A stretch of DNA of 64,000 nt from Lycocorax pyrrhopterus obiensis (Eukaryota; Chordata; Aves; Passeriformes; Paradisaeidae), in the NCBI GenBank assembly GCA_014706295.1, contig JACSVZ010000004.1, positions 92,949,548 through 93,013,547 of the forward strand. Reading direction: 5' to 3'. Shown piece after piece: positions 26,504-40,645 of this stretch. The translations under genes and the position numbers were made by a program. The stretch's first letter is position 1; each line of letters opens with the position of its first letter. The notes below the pieces were generated by a model. It did no database searches. It saw nothing but the letters and a program-made list of their open reading frames with translations, and was not told where the DNA came from.

Positions 26504-27439
26504 CCAAAACAGCCTTAGAAAAGTTTAAGATGTTTGTGAATGTTTATTTCAACAGCTGATCTCTAAACTGATTTACATGATAAAACAGGCTGCACCTCTA
26601 ATTAACTTCAGTTATCCAAACTCGTTAGTTCTTAACCTCATTCAACCTGTAAGAACTAGATTTAAATAATGTCAAATTGAATGCGGACAAAACTAACCCA
26701 CAAACACAACTAATTTGCAAGTTTAATCATGTTTTCTGGGCTATATTTCAGTCTCTTTTGCTGTTACAAAGGTTCTCTAGTACAGTTTGCTTCTTCCTCT
26801 CATTCTCTCAACCCAAAGCACATATTATCACGTAAGTTAAAGCACAGAACTTATCCTTGAACATTTCAGAATGCAAACTCTGAAAACGCAACCTGTATTT
26901 CCAATTGCCTGCAGCAACATTATAACCATCCCACAATGCCAGATCTTTTAGTTTGTTAATGTTTATATACCGTTAACACTGCTCTTCAGCACAAATAACT
27001 GAGCCGCTCTTTCTGATACATTACTTTCAGAAATGTGAAATTGCAGCCTTCGGAAATATGACTGTAGGTTGATGACAACCACCCAATGTCTCTTGCACTC
27101 CCCCACTCAAATCAATGGGGAAACAAGATGAAAAGGCTCATGGGTCGAGACAAGAACATTGAGATCACTTAAGAATTGCCATCAAGGGCAAAACAGATTT
27201 AATGTGGGGAAAAATAAATTTCATTTATTGGGAATTAGTTGAATGGTAAAAAACAAAGACAAAAACTAAAATACCTTCCCTTCACCTCCACATTCTTTTC
27301 AGGCTCAACTTCACTTCTTCACTTCCTACTCTACCTCCTGTCTTCCCCATCCCAAGGTAAAAAAGAGAATCAGGAAGCAGGGGTGGGGTCAGTCCATAAC
27401 AGTTCCTCTCCCCCACTCTTCCTCCCACTTCTCCCCTCT
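26504..27439. other. Non-coding stretch
   Basis: Nothing recognised. The part from 27290 onward becomes CT-rich towards the repeat that follows. Confidence 0.45.
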
Positions 27440-27951
27440 TCTAGTGTGGGTCCTTACATAGACTGCCGGCCTTCACAATAAACCTTCTCCTCCATGTGCT
27501 CTCCACAGACCACAGATCTTTCTGGAAGTATCCACCAGCTCTGGCATGGGATCCTCCACAGGCTGCAGTACGGATATCTTCACCACCATGGTCCTTTTCA
27601 CCGGCTGCAGGAAAATACCTGCTGAACCATCATCTCCTCCATGGGCTGCAGAGGAGTATCTGCCCTGGTGCTTGAAAGCACCTCCTCTCCCTCCTCCCCT
27701 TTCTCTGCCCGTGGTGTTTGCAAGGTTTCTCACCCTTTTTTTCCCCTCACTCCTCTCTGCCTATGCAGCGCTTTTGCCCTTTCTTGTGTTATCACAGAGA
27801 TGTCACTATCTTGGCTGATGGGCTCAGCTGTGTCCTGCAGTGGGTACATTGTGGAGCCACCTGAAACTGACACAGCAGACCCTTAACACCTCCCACGGAT
27901 GCCACCCCTGCAGCCCCCCACCAACACCTTGCCACCTACACCCAATAAACA
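27440..27951 (-). mobile_element. Old avian interspersed repeat, probably an LTR
   Basis: This block is unlike its AT-rich surroundings and matches, from memory, a repeat seen widely in bird genomes. Features are internal units ending in GGCTGCAG (near 27560, 27605 and 27647), a CACCTCCTCTCCCTCCTCCC run, GTTATCACAGAGATGTCAC, GCTGATGGGCTCAGCTG, and TTGCCACCTACACCCAATAA at the right. On the minus strand it would begin with TGTTTATTGGG at 27951, consistent with an LTR 5' end. The internal GGCTGCAG units give an ordered, roughly 45-base substructure. I cannot name the family with certainty and the left boundary is approximate. The short frames inside it are not genes. Confidence 0.55.
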
Positions 27952-30900
27952 CTGCTAAATACGTTGATCATCCTTTATAGGCTAAAGAAAGAGGTACTTG
28001 ATACTGACTGCATTATGCAGCCTTGCCTTCACTTTGGAAAGAAAGACCTGTCTCTCAGTAGAGACTGCACCACTTGACACAGTTGGTGAGACTTCATGGA
28101 GCCAGCTGAGTACCATTATAGTCTTTACTTAAATGGATTGTTCCTTTCTTGATACCAAAGACATCAATAACATGAAAGCTGTTGAAGTCTATACAGTATT
28201 TGATTTTTCTCCTTATTTGTTGCCTTTTAACAGATCTTCCTCACTGTGTCTTTTACAAAAAGTTACACCAACATAACTGCTAAAAACTATGTCAGCCTCT
28301 GCAATACTCCTACAGTAGCATCTGTGAGCTAAGGGCAAAAAAGATTAAACATTGTATTCTGGCCTTCTCTACAAAATACATTCTGTAAGCAAAAAAAAGA
28401 CACGCGAGAATCACCAAAGCCTGCAGTACTTCAGTAGAGCTTCTACCACATTATCTGCATTTCTTAAATAATAAAAAAAATGTATGCTGTGACAGATGGA
28501 TAATCACATCAAACTAATAAGTTCCCTACAAAACCTATAAGGTTCTCTACATAAATAGTGCTTACTACTATAATACTCACTGTTAAGCAGGTTGGGAGAG
28601 GTACGAAAAATTAAAACAAGTGAGGTGTATGTTAAGTTTCCAGCAATAATTAAATTTCTTATTCACTGAGATTTTTTAACTTCATCCAGACAGCTTTGTA
28701 ACATCCCAACAAATATTTTCAGATTAAAATGCCACCCCAGACTCAGGAAACAATCCCTGGGGCAGAAAAGAGGGTCACAATATAGACTTAACCATCTGCC
28801 AAAGCTGATTTACAGTGTCTACAGTTGACTAAGTTATTCACTGCAAATATACTCTGTGTGGAAAAATAGCCCTTTTTTTTCTGCCATGTAAACTGACCTT
28901 GACCTTACCAAAAGTGTTCAGTATTCCTATATCTTATCAGAGAGATCCTTAAAAACAATTTTATCCATGGATTGTTCTTGAAATGTACACTGCAAGGAAT
29001 AAGCAGCTGAGAGTGGTCACCCAGGTCACTTAGCAGCAGCTCAGTGCCCTGACTAGTGAAAGAACAGAACCAATACTATGTGCCTATGGCCACCAGCCAT
29101 CTGACAATAGAAACGAGAACATGGCACAAAGAAAGTCCACCAGCAATGCATATGTTAAATCTGTTCAGAAGATACATTTGTCAAACAGTTTTGAATAACT
29201 AAAAAATCGAGAAAAATCTGTTCATACACAATTCACGAAGAAGGAATAAGAACAAATTTGCCAAGCAAATTGTTTGCCATGCATAGATATCCCAGCTGTC
29301 CTCATTATCTTACTTATCTTGTTTAAATCTCCCTTGCACTCCTACCCTCTTGCCTGGTTTACCCAATGTCATCCCATCCTTTATCACGATAGGTTTTCTC
29401 AAAGGCACAGTCGTATCTCCACCTGAAAAACTCATTCTTTCACTGACACTAATTTTAGTTGTCCTTTTTTTCTTTCAGATCATTTGGAATGAAATCACAA
29501 AACCGTTAAACATTTAATAAAAGCTCATAGAAATTTTCTCATTGAGTGCGTGACATTGTCATAAGTGCCAGTAAAATGGCTGCTGCAAACAGATACAGGG
29601 ATTCAGAATTCCGAACACAGAAACTAAAGGTACCCAAATCTCCTGCCAGATTACAACACTGCGGCTAAAAGGAAGAAGGATAAGGGAGTGCCCTGTCCAA
29701 TACCTATGCCAACTCTGTCACAGTCTTCCTGTACGACTTTGGAAAAAGGCACATAGGTTCCTCTCTGCAATCTAGGATAAAAATACATGTCTGTCTGGAA
29801 AGACTGTCGTGAAGATAAACACATTAAAGACTGCCAGATGCATGAGAACCATAGTAATGGGATTACACTGAATACAAATAGATCACATGTAGGCATGTGT
29901 GCATATGTGCATGGATGTGCACGCTTACAGGGTAAATTAAAGGTGAGAGGGGGAATGCTTAGAAAATTGACACTCTGGCACTCTTTAGATTTTGGTCAGA
30001 GAAGTCTAGTTATGTTGGAAAATTAGGACATCAATCCCAATTGGAAACATCTGCCCCATGGAGTAAGCAATACTGTACTGTTCAAACTTCGTAAGGATTC
30101 ATTTCAACATCCATGTTAGATATAACCACACAGCCTTCTCTCTAATTCTTCCTAGTATTGATAAGGTTCTGATACACTTACATTTTGAAAAGGGGGAAAT
30201 GACAATAGTGTAGGGAGGTCAGACATTGTTAAAACAAGGAAAGCATCAGGGGACAGAAGTCAGCAGAGACAGATCATGCAGGCTGTTCACCCCACTGGGA
30301 CTAGAACTGCTGCAAACACTAGAGCCAGAATACAGGGCTTCACTAATTCTCAACATATGAATAGTAAATGTTTTCAATTTGAAGTGGCATTTGCATGCAA
30401 TTTAGCTGCATCAGTTCCAATCTTGCTCTTTTTTTTGTAGCCAGTCAGCTTTATTGTTAAAGTAATGTTGGTGCACAAACATGAATAGCAAAGTGCATGT
30501 GTAACTTGTAAACAAGCCCTCTCTACCACCTCAGAATGCATCAAACAGCCCTTGGAGAAACAGAAGCAAATAGCATTGCCCTGGATTAACAGCACAGAGC
30601 TGGAGGAGAAAAGAAATAACCCACTAAATCTTAGCTGCTCAGTTTCTTAAGAGAGGGATAAACATTTTGCACATTAAATGGGTACCAACAGCTTGAAAAT
30701 TGCACTTCTGCTTGAAAATTTTGTAATTACTATACTACAAGTAGCCCATAAAATTTCCATGACTATCAAAAAAGATCCCAGCAAAATATTTCTTTCACTT
30801 TTTTTCAGATTTCTTACTTGGAGCACATGATGGAATTTATTGGACAACCAGTCTAAGACTATTACGGTAAGGACAGTGAGTCTTAAATCTTTCAAAGACC

Positions 30901-32635
30901 AAAATACTCAGCTTGAAGATCATTAACATCCTCTCTCTGTTCAATGGGACTATTAATATTTTTCAGATTAAGGACATGATAAAATGCTGTACCATGACAT
31001 TAGATGTTTTTTTCTTTGGCAACTACATCTTTAAATGTTACAAATGTCAAATAAAGGTAAATAGAAGAGGAGTAATAAACACATTTTAAAGACTGAATCC
31101 CAAATTAAGAAAGAAAACCACATTAAATACAAGTGAGTTTATCTTTCAAACAATACATAAAGATTTTTTTCTTATTTTACTTACTTGACAAATCCAGTTT
31201 CCATACACAGAAGATATGCTACGCATGTGGATGCTTGTGAAGACAACAGCTATCAGGTTAAACTCTGAGTGCATGTCGTGAAAATTAACTTAATTTAATG
31301 TCATATTTGCTATTTGACATAGTGTAGGTTAGTTCATTGCTGCTTTGGACCACCCCAACCCCAAAGTCATGGTTAGTAACTGTTCCCTTCACAGGCTACC
31401 AAGTAGTACAGGATCACAGCTCTTCCCAAAAACTCACTGCTCCCTTGTAGTCATGTCCTCTCCTGCCTGTCTTCCAGTCTCTGAACTTTCTCATCATCCT
31501 CAGCTGCTCTGACAAATCTAACCAGGTCACTCATAAGATGGTATGAAATAGCACAGGAGTCTCCGGCCTCTCAGGACCAGTGAGAATGAACGTCTGTACC
31601 CAAAAACTTCCTCTAGAGGCCACTGTCTGCCCTATCATCCATATCAAAAGGTCAAATTCTTTTCCCTCGGTGCACCCAACAAAGGAATATTCCTCCCTCC
31701 CAGTTTCCTTAGAACTCGGCTCATCGCCCTGGACTCCCAGCATGAGGCAACGGCCCCAGTGGCCTGCTGCCAGACTCCAAAATGCATGTAAACACTTACC
31801 CTCACAGCCAACTCTTGTTTTCTATCAATACCGATAATCTTTGATAAGTTCAACATAGACTCTTCTTTTTATGACAATCCTGTTTATAACAATACTGGGA
31901 AATATAAGTGAGAAATTTTCTGTTCATCAGAGGCAACTTCTTCACTATTAACAGGTGCATTTCTGCCTTTATTTATTGGATGTGTGTGCACAAATGTGAA
32001 GTTCAATGTTTTCATGAAACAAAGCTAATTACAAGGTCTTTCCAGTACTTCCAATGAACCCAAACAGAAATACTGGGCCAAGCAAGAGATTGTTCACTAT
32101 TAGCATCCAAACAGTCAAAAGGTTTCAATAATATTATAACCCTAAACAACTATTGTATCATGTAGTCTAAGCTCATGCTTATCACTGTGGCCTCAGTGGT
32201 ATCAGATAGAAATGGTATTATCACCTTTTGATCCGCTTTGTGTCACAGGAAAACACAAGGGGTATAACTTCGCCACAAGTAAGAAATGTCTTCAGAAATG
32301 GCAAGAAACTGATCAGCCAGAACACACCAAGATGATTCAGCAAGTGCAACAAGCCTCACACTCCAGAGAAATCCTCCAAGCCTCTGCCACAGAAGACTCT
32401 CTTAACAACATCGGGAAAATTCCTCACTGATCACTTACTTGGCAATGAGTTTGACCTTGAGACTGTGAGCAAGACACAATGGACTGGCCTCTGAGAAAGA
32501 AAAAATTGTTTTTTGCTTTAAAACATTGCTCTGTCCTGTTCAGTATCTTGCGTTTAACTGTGCCCAGCCATGGATATCTGAGGTATGTTTCAGAAAACAT
32601 TTTTGTTAATGAATTACGAAAAAACACAGCTCAAA
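27952..32635. other. AT-rich non-coding stretch
   Basis: No gene or repeat recognised over 4.7 kb. The region 31330-31800 is somewhat GC-richer and carries a minus-strand donor-like AGGGTAAGTG (around 31793-31802), without a convincing partner site or reading frame. Confidence 0.5.
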
Positions 32636-32765
32636 ATCAGAGAATATCCTAAGCTGCAAGGGTGGCCAACAAGGATCATCAAAGTCCCAGTCCTGGCCCT
32701 GCACCAGAAAACCTCAAGAATCACTCCATGTGCCTGAGAGCGCTGTCCATACAAAGGGCTGGGTA
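32636..32765 (-). mobile_element. CR1 LINE 3' end, degraded
   Basis: Antisense CR1 tail: AGAATATCCTAAGCTGCAAG, AACAAGGATCATCAAAGTCC, CAGTCCTGGCCCTGCACCAG, CTCCATGTGCCTGAGAGC and GCTGTCCATACAAA. It belongs to the CR1 group whose tail reads 'gggacccacaaggatcatcgagtccaactcc', different from the fragment at 26305. About 130 bases long. Confidence 0.8.
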
Positions 32766-34497
32766 ATTGCACCAAGTCCTGAGGCATGATATTGCAGAAT
32801 TCCAATAACTTGAGTATGTGGGAGGTAACGCTGATATCCAGGTCTGATCCAAGAACATGAACAAAACCATTCGGGCTCCCCATTCTACACACTAGTCCAT
32901 TATCCTCTTTCACATTAAGTCATAGTATATATCCGGGTATATACACAAGCCAGAGAACATATTTTGGAATGATTACCTAAAGACTTCCTTCAGCTGCTCA
33001 TACAGATGCATTTGACTAAATTCAAGTGCATTTTGCTCTATGATCTCTATAAGACCATGTGATTCTGTTTTTTCCATAGTAGTAGCACAGCCTCTGCATT
33101 AATTACTAAACTGCTTTGAATGTTTTATCAAGAAAAGGGGCTACCTATAATCATGTTTTTTTATAGCCATGTAAGAAGCTAGCACAAACACTAAATTATG
33201 CCAGATTAAGCACGTATCCCTTGCCTCCTCTTCCTTTCATAGTTTAAGTATCATTCTTGGTGTTGCATTTAGTATGCAATAAAGAAATGTAACCAGGCCT
33301 TGACCAGAAATACTCAGAAACTTACTAATTTCATATCAGTGTGATAAATGAGATCCAAGAGTGAGGTGCACCATTTTGGCTATAGGATATCTAATATAAA
33401 GTATCCGCTAATATTTTAAAAATACTCTTGAGAATTTTGCCACGTCAAGAAATTTTCCTCCAAATTAAATCAACATGAAAACACATTTTTTTCTTTAGTC
33501 TACAGATAGATATCAATTGATAATTTTATCTACTATATCTAAAACCCTCCAACTTCAATTTAGATATCAAAGATCACAGAAGGTGTTTGAAAAAGTCTTT
33601 GATTATTAACTATTACAACATCTTGAAAAATTACAGGTTTAAAATCTACAGTCACATGCATGAACAAGTTGCTTTGGAATAAGAAGTTAACTCGATCCAC
33701 TTTTATTGCATGAATGTGAAGTTTTATTTTACGGCAATTGTATATTAAGACAATTTTTTCCCTATTGACAATGATGAGTCCTCAGTGAAGCAGCTCAGGT
33801 ACCTGGATTAACCTCATAGTTGCTCGAGAAATTAAGAAAACATATATGAATGATGTGTGCTTTTTTAAAAAGAATTCTTCATTGGCAGTTGACCTGTTGG
33901 GATACTTCGTTCTTTGAAAATACTGAGTAAAATGGAAGAGAAGAAGCAAAATTCTTTTTCCAATGCAAAGTTATTTTGATATCAGAATTATAAGGCCCAG
34001 GTTCAGATTTACCCAATGGAGAAGAAAGGAACAGGAAAAATAAGTGGCCTGTAGTTTCCCAATCACTGCTTTCTGGAGTTCTGCATGTGCTCCTGCTCAT
34101 GAACTACACTGCAAGCTAAATGGTTACATCACTCACCTGCTCACATACATTAGCCTTGCATCAGCATGTTTATCACTTCAAAAGAATAGAAAAAAAAAGA
34201 CCTTGAAAGACCTTAATATTTGAGTAGTACACCAGTTGGCATCTCCTACTATTAACAAATCTTCACTTCTTCCAAGGAAGACAAAGTTTGATGCATTCAG
34301 ACGGGCAGCTGAGAAAAGTAAACTGCCCCAAATCAGTCTGCAGAACATCATCACACAGTTGATAGGAGGCCACAGAAACTAGCAAAACTCACTCCAGCAT
34401 TCAAAGCAACAAGTGCACCACAAATGTAGACTTGTATATTTATATTGCTCCAAGAAGTATGAACAGGTCATGTGAAAGAATAAGCACAACACAAACT
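32766..34497. other. AT-rich non-coding stretch
   Basis: Nothing recognised. Confidence 0.45.
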
Positions 34498-35157
34498 GAA
34501 GGTGGCCTAGCACAAAAGGACCTGGGGGTGCTCATTGATCACAGCTGAACATGAGACAGTGTGTGCCCAGGTGGCCAAGAAGGCCAATGGCATCCTGGCC
34601 TGTATCAGCAACAGCATGGCCAGCAGGACCAGGGCAGTGATTGTCCTCCTGTACTCGGCACTGGTGAGGACACACCTCAAGTCCTGTGTCCATTTCTGCA
34701 CCCCACAACTCAGGAAGAACATTGACGTGCTGGAGCAAGTCCAGAAAAGGGCAATGGCAGAGGGTCTGGAGCACAAGTCATGAGTGGCTGAGGGAGCTGG
34801 GGTTATTTAGCCTGGAGAAGAGGAGGCTCAGGAGTCACCTTATGGCTCTGCAACGGCCTGAAAGGAGGTTGTAGCCCAGTAACATGCAACAGGACAAGAG
34901 AAAATGGCCTCAAGCTGTGCCAGAGTACGTTTAGGTTGGGACAACAGAGGGAAATTCTTCACAGAAAGGGTGATTAGACATTGGAATGGACTGCCCAGGG
35001 AGGTGGTTGGAGTCACCGCACCTGGACACGTTTAAGGAAAGACTTGACACGGCACGTTGTGCCAGGGTCTAGTTGACATGGTAGTGCTAAGTCACAGGAT
35101 GGACTCAATGATCTCAAAGGTCTTTTCCAATCTAACTGATTCTGTGATTCTGTGAAT
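34498..35157 (+). mobile_element. CR1 LINE copy, 3' 660 bp
   Basis: Sense CR1: GGACCTGGGGGTGCTCATTG, GGTGGCCAAGAAGGCCAATG, the segment for the conserved peptide region '[19 protein letters not shown]', GGAGCTGGGGTTATTTAGCC, ACATGCAACAGGACAAGAG and the tail GGACTCAATGATCTCAAAGG, ending in two GATTCTGTG units. A frame from 34535 to 34783 still reads as the ORF2 C-terminal part but ends in a stop after a frameshift. The complete 8-bp repeat end shows a 3'-complete, 5'-truncated insertion. Confidence 0.93.
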
Positions 35158-35254
35158 TCTGAGTTATTAAATTCAATGCAACCATTTATCCAATGGATAT
35201 CTGTGGTAGACGATGCTAAGGTGACCAAAAGGCTTTTCCCAGGTTGCATGGTTC

Positions 35255-35568
35255 TGTTGAGTTAATGTATTCCAGTTTGGATTCCCCTGTTGGCTGCTGG
35301 CCTTGGCCTGTTGTCACTTCCCCGGGGCTCTCCCATTGGTCCCTGCTCCCTGGTCCCACCTTTTCCCCGGCCCCGGGAAAAGCCCTGAGCGACCCATTGT
35401 ATTGGTATTTGCCTTGCCACTTTTCGACTGTGAGAATGTAATAAATTCGCCTGCCGGAATGAAAGCAAAAGCAAATACCCTTCCTGGCTCTTTGCTACTG
35501 AACTTAATACTGAACCTGCCTGTGTGTCTGTGGGGGCACGCGGGACTCCATGGAGCCAGGCAGAAACA
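35255..35568 (+). mobile_element. Solo LTR of an endogenous retrovirus
   Basis: A GC-rich 314-bp block starts with TGTTGAG and ends with CAGAAACA. It contains a promoter-like CATTGTATTGGTATTTGCC region, an AATAAA polyadenylation signal at about 35440, and a GC-rich 3' segment with TGTGTGTCTGTGGGGGCACG, the usual order in an LTR (U3, R, U5). No coding sequence follows, so it is a solo LTR. I could not find a matching target duplication (left TGGTTC, right GTATTA), so the boundaries may be shifted or the duplication has decayed. It lies about 100 bases after a CR1 tail. Confidence 0.7.
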
Positions 35569-38500
35569 GTATTAGATGTCCATTAGATAACCATCAAATA
35601 TCCACTTCACAGTATTTGCATCTTTGGTAGAACATGAGAAAAGCCAGTTGAAAGTACTCAACTGGAACTTGCTAGGCTCAAAGCATAAAATATTAAGTGA
35701 GGATGTATGTTGTGTACTACAGAGGAGACCAGACCTAGGACCTCAGAGTCTTCTTCTTGCGTTAAGATCTCTAAACTATAGGAAATGGTTGAAGACTTGT
35801 GGGTAATTTCTATTTCATGTGTAAAAAATGCAGGTGAAGATCTACAATTTGAATTAAGCACTCCTGGAAACAAAGTTCAGAGATGGCATCTCCTCTGGTT
35901 AATCAGCCATAACCCTTCCTCCTCCCCTTGAAAATGGGAAAACTTGTTTTCTGGGTTACTGTTATCAAATGGGTATTGCTGGGGGATAACAATGAACACA
36001 GCATAGATTTTACCATCCCACAAGAATGAAGAATTAATCCCTTTGGCTGCAGTCTTGGAGATAATTAAGGGAATTCTATCACCATCAGACAGTATGAAAA
36101 AACAGCTTTTATACACAGTGAAAGAAGGGAACCAATGAGACAGGAAGAGACTTCACAAAACAACTGAGGCCAGTAGCCTCTCACTACCAATGCAGGATTC
36201 TACCAATTCTACCCAACGCATGAGTATACTGAATAAAATATTAATGGCGCCTACTGTGGCCTCCTTCCAAGTCTAATAGCCTTTACTGGGCCCTTGGTGC
36301 AAAACACTCTAGAATCGGAATCCCCAGATACATACTAGAAAGCTTAATTCAAAGAAGGCCGCTGTGGACTATGTTCTTGCCACTCTACCTGAGACTCAAG
36401 GGAATATTTCTCTGAGACTAAAGGTCTGTGTGAAGTTTTAGAGTATGGACTTCCCAAAGCAGTCCTATCACTAGCACTGCTTTCAGATACCAAATTACTT
36501 TGCATTCAGAACTGCCCTTTGCTACCAGAGCTGTTACCTCCCTCTAAGCACTTTTTTTAAAATCAAGCTTTAGTTCAGCATGTCTGAGGACAGCAGACTT
36601 TATACTGAGGTGCAAGAGCATGTTCTTGCAGGCTCTGAAATCTAAGTGGCGCAGTGTTTTAATGGATTGGTACTTCACCTCCAAGCATTTGGTCCCTGTC
36701 CAGTTTAGGATAAAAGGCATAACTGAATATAAAGGTATTACTTATAGTCCTTGGCTTTATCTCTGTCACAGAAGCCCTAGTCAGCTTGCAGTAAAATTAT
36801 AGCTGCTATTCAACAGTGGCATATCAGGGGAACTGCCTTGCCAGCACTACAGTACATGAGCAGTACTGGTTGAGAGTTTGCACACTCCCACCTGCACTAT
36901 ACTTAGTTCTAGCCAACACTAATCATTTCCAAGACACATCTACTAATGTGCATTTCCTCTCAAAATACTGACTTATGGTGAAAATCAATACAGGAAACTG
37001 ATAGGATATATGACTTGGATATACCTGTTTCACATAATGGGAGCATTTACCTTTAAAGAATTCGTGACCTATAAAATGTTCACTGCAATTAATGATTAAT
37101 TAATTACAAAAGTGCAGACATTTGTTCCAATTACAGTTATCCTTATTGTTGTACTACAGCATTGGGCTTGCTGGTATGGACTTCTTTTTTTTATTTATGG
37201 AAGCCAAAGAAGTCATTCACTGCTTAAAGCCAGTTTCTCTTCTGGAGCACTTTCTCTCACATTTTCCATGCCCCTTGACCTCAGGCATCTGTCACAGCAA
37301 CACCTCTGCTCATAGCAGGGGAGAAGGTGAAGGGCTTCATCAGAAGAAGATGCCAAAAACGCTCCTTGCGTGGGCTGGGACAGAGTGATCATCGCTCTCA
37401 GCTGCGGTACAATCTGACTGCTGTCCTGGAAGATTCTCCAGCCCAAAGAGGTCCAAGGACAACGTGCTGCTGATTCTGCTGATTGGTCTGTCTCCCACAC
37501 TGCAGGAAGTGGTGATGGGAAGTCAATCACACAAGTTTGAAGGGCCAGGTTTTGCCCTGCAATCTTTATCCCGTAACAGCTATTGCATTCTACAGGGCAC
37601 AAAGAAGACCTATTTTTTAATAGCTTCACGTGGTCTTTTCTTCAGATCTTCTGTTTTTCAACAGGCATCATTACATAACAGAAACACAAGTGATTTTTGC
37701 AAATGGCAGTTCTGAGAAAAGAAAATAGATACATGGAAAATAATAAAGTTTTTCCAACAGATCTGTGAGAAAGATCTGATGTACCCATCTCAGAAGTCTT
37801 CCCAATAGCCAGTGGCCATAGGATTAAGCACAAAGAACCAAAAATGGAATTACAGGCATCTTTAGGCCACCCTGTAAAATAGAAAATTTTAACACCATCA
37901 GAAAAAGAAAGGAAGAGGACAATATTGGCAAGGGAGGATATGAAAGAAAGTATGTGAAAGAAATAGAGCATATGCAAGGAAAAGTGTCTAACGAAGTCTG
38001 CACATTTGTGTTGCGTATTAAATATTTTTTCCGTATCTCAGAGCATTAATTAAAGTGTTGAAAAATTAATTTAGTTCTGTAAGCATTCTAGGTCCATTGA
38101 ATAAACATCATTCTAACTCCTACAAATTTTGGAGGCCCTCTATATTTTATTTACCAAAATTTACAGATGACAATGGGAGTCCTCCCACTGTGTCCAACAC
38201 TCTTTGGATCTGATATCAATGCTGCAGAAGCTGAGCTTGCTCAGTGTTCCTAATGTGAACTAGTGAGCATGTTCTTTTCAAAGTAATCATCATCAGTTGA
38301 TCAGTAAAATGTTTGAACGATGCTGGAATCTGGTGATGAAATTCTGATAGAATTAAAGTCAATAGCAAAACTGCCTATGATTTCCAGAGTTTTACCTAGA
38401 GTATCTGTCCAGGTCATACCTGCCACATTTCTGATGCCAGAAACAGTTGAAAAGCACCAGAAGCAGAGGTGAGCCTTCTGGGTAGCACAGCTTTGCATGT

Positions 38501-39961
38501 CTGAGTAAGGGAACTGGAGAGCATTTCTACCAACCACTAAGATACATAGATTTCTCTATTTCTAATGAAATTGTCTGAAATATTTATATATGAACACGCA
38601 AATACCTGTTACTCTGGGATAAAAATGCAAGGATTTCCTTTTCCTGAACTGCTACCCAGCAACAGCTGCAGTCTTAAAATCACAATCAGCCTCCTGAAAC
38701 CCTCAAAATGCAAAAAATCGCACAACTGAGGCAAAAACTTATGTGGTATTTACATATGCAGATGACAGCAATTTGATTGTCCAAGGCAACTGTTTTGGCC
38801 CAATTTTAACACAGAATTGCTTATAGTGAGCAAAACAACCCTGTGCAGGAAAGTTCTAGTCGCCAATAGGCTGCTGTGCTAAATCACCAATGTAAAAAGG
38901 CACAATGATCTGCTATTAGAATTTGGCCACAGGATCCATTATCTCAGGTAACAATTACTTCACTTGGTCTGAACTCTTTCTGCCTGTTGCAGAAATCCTT
39001 CTTTCTTTCGCATATTCAAAAGGGTCAACTACCATTTATCTTCTGTTTTTCCTAATCACCTCAAACTATTTGCCTTCTCTACTGGCCTAAAGAACAAAGG
39101 ATCAGTCTTCAAATCCCGACTATCGTGTACAGTTTGCCAGTCTCTTTGGACATGTACAGCAGAGGCCCAACTAATAATCAAAACAGGCCAGCAGGAAACA
39201 AGCTACACCACTCATGCACACATGTACAGGTGCTGAGATACCTTTCACTTTTGAATCTCTAAATACTCATTGCAAATACTGGATATAAAAAAAAATTGTC
39301 ATCTGTTGCTGCAATTAAAAGAATCGGCCTGCTTAAAGATCAGGGCCCAAAGACTCACAGTTTCAGCCCACATCCCTTGAGTACAAACTAGGAACCATGT
39401 AAACCACGCTTACAATTCTCATGCTTTCAGACCACAGCTGCTTCCATGTTTAAGAGAACATTTCAATTCTGAATCGAAGAGCTTTGGTTTTTAAGGATTT
39501 GTCTATTTCCCAAATATATTAGCTAGAGTAACCAAATAATGGAAGAGGGTTATCCTTCTCTCTAAAATTGTCTATTATGATAGTCCTAGATCATCACAGC
39601 TACTATGATGCAACTAATTCTGCCAGATGTGTACAAATTTGCATATATTTTTATTAGAATGTGACTTGCAGTTTTCTCCTACAAAACTTCCTTAGTTTTC
39701 AAGTGTTTGCTTTTCTAAAACACTGACCCAAGTTAAAGCTTAAGTTAATCAGAGAGAATTTTTTTCACTTTGCACCTTGATAAATTCCTTGCCACAAAGT
39801 TCCACACAGCTGTGACTAGATCATTACCAGTATCTGCAGCAGTTAGCTAGTCTCCACCTGCTCCATGTTCACAGAAAGGCAGGATCAGCCTTATTCAACG
39901 GCCCAAATCCTTTAGTTTCACTTCTTTGCATCGCTTTTTCATTTGTCACATTTTCTTTTGC

Positions 39962-40030
39962 AGCTGTGGAGTCACAGGAAACATGACTTCGAAAGGCCAC
40001 CTAGCTCACCTCTCTGTCCCAAAACAAGAT
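39962..40030 (-). mobile_element. Possible very old CR1 tail
   Basis: GAAAGGCCACCTAGCTCACC followed by CTGTCCCAAAACAAGATCAA resembles the antisense tail of older CR1 subfamilies (consensus like 'aaggccatctagtccacccc...caaaacagggtcaac'). The match is short and divergent, so this is a tentative call. Confidence 0.3.
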
Positions 40031-40645
40031 CAAATGTAAGAAATTGTATTACCTCATTACTAGAAGGTTTTTTCTGCTTTATAAATAAAACCTTTTTTTT
40101 CCTGCCACTTATCTACAAAACTGAGTAACCACATAGTCTTTCCTAGGGTACAAGAAACAAACAGTGTCACTCATTTCAAGAATGAGTAACAACCATAGCT
40201 TGTAACTACAGAGACTGACATGTTGCTACACTTTCATTTCAAACGTATTTTTAGACAAATCATATATTCAGAAATTTTATAATTAACTAACACTTCTGCT
40301 GAATTTTCAGCTTGCCACAGAGATCCATACCCCTACATTACAAAAATCAGAGATGATTATGGCTGGAATTGTCTGGAATGATGAAAGTACACCAAGTCTT
40401 CAGTACATGGAACACTTTACATCAAAAAGATGTCCCAGAATAGCTTATCTTCAGCAATCCCCTGCACAGGACCACTTACATACCTGCATTTGAGGCAAAT
40501 GGGAATTGTGCTTCACCTACAATTATAACAGTGTGTTTTACCTTACCAACAGCTGGTAAGGGGCTGCATCTTCTCTTGAACACACTGCTGTAAAGCACGA
40601 CTGATGATGGAGAGTTCAGCAGGATGGCATCAGTATACAAGACAA

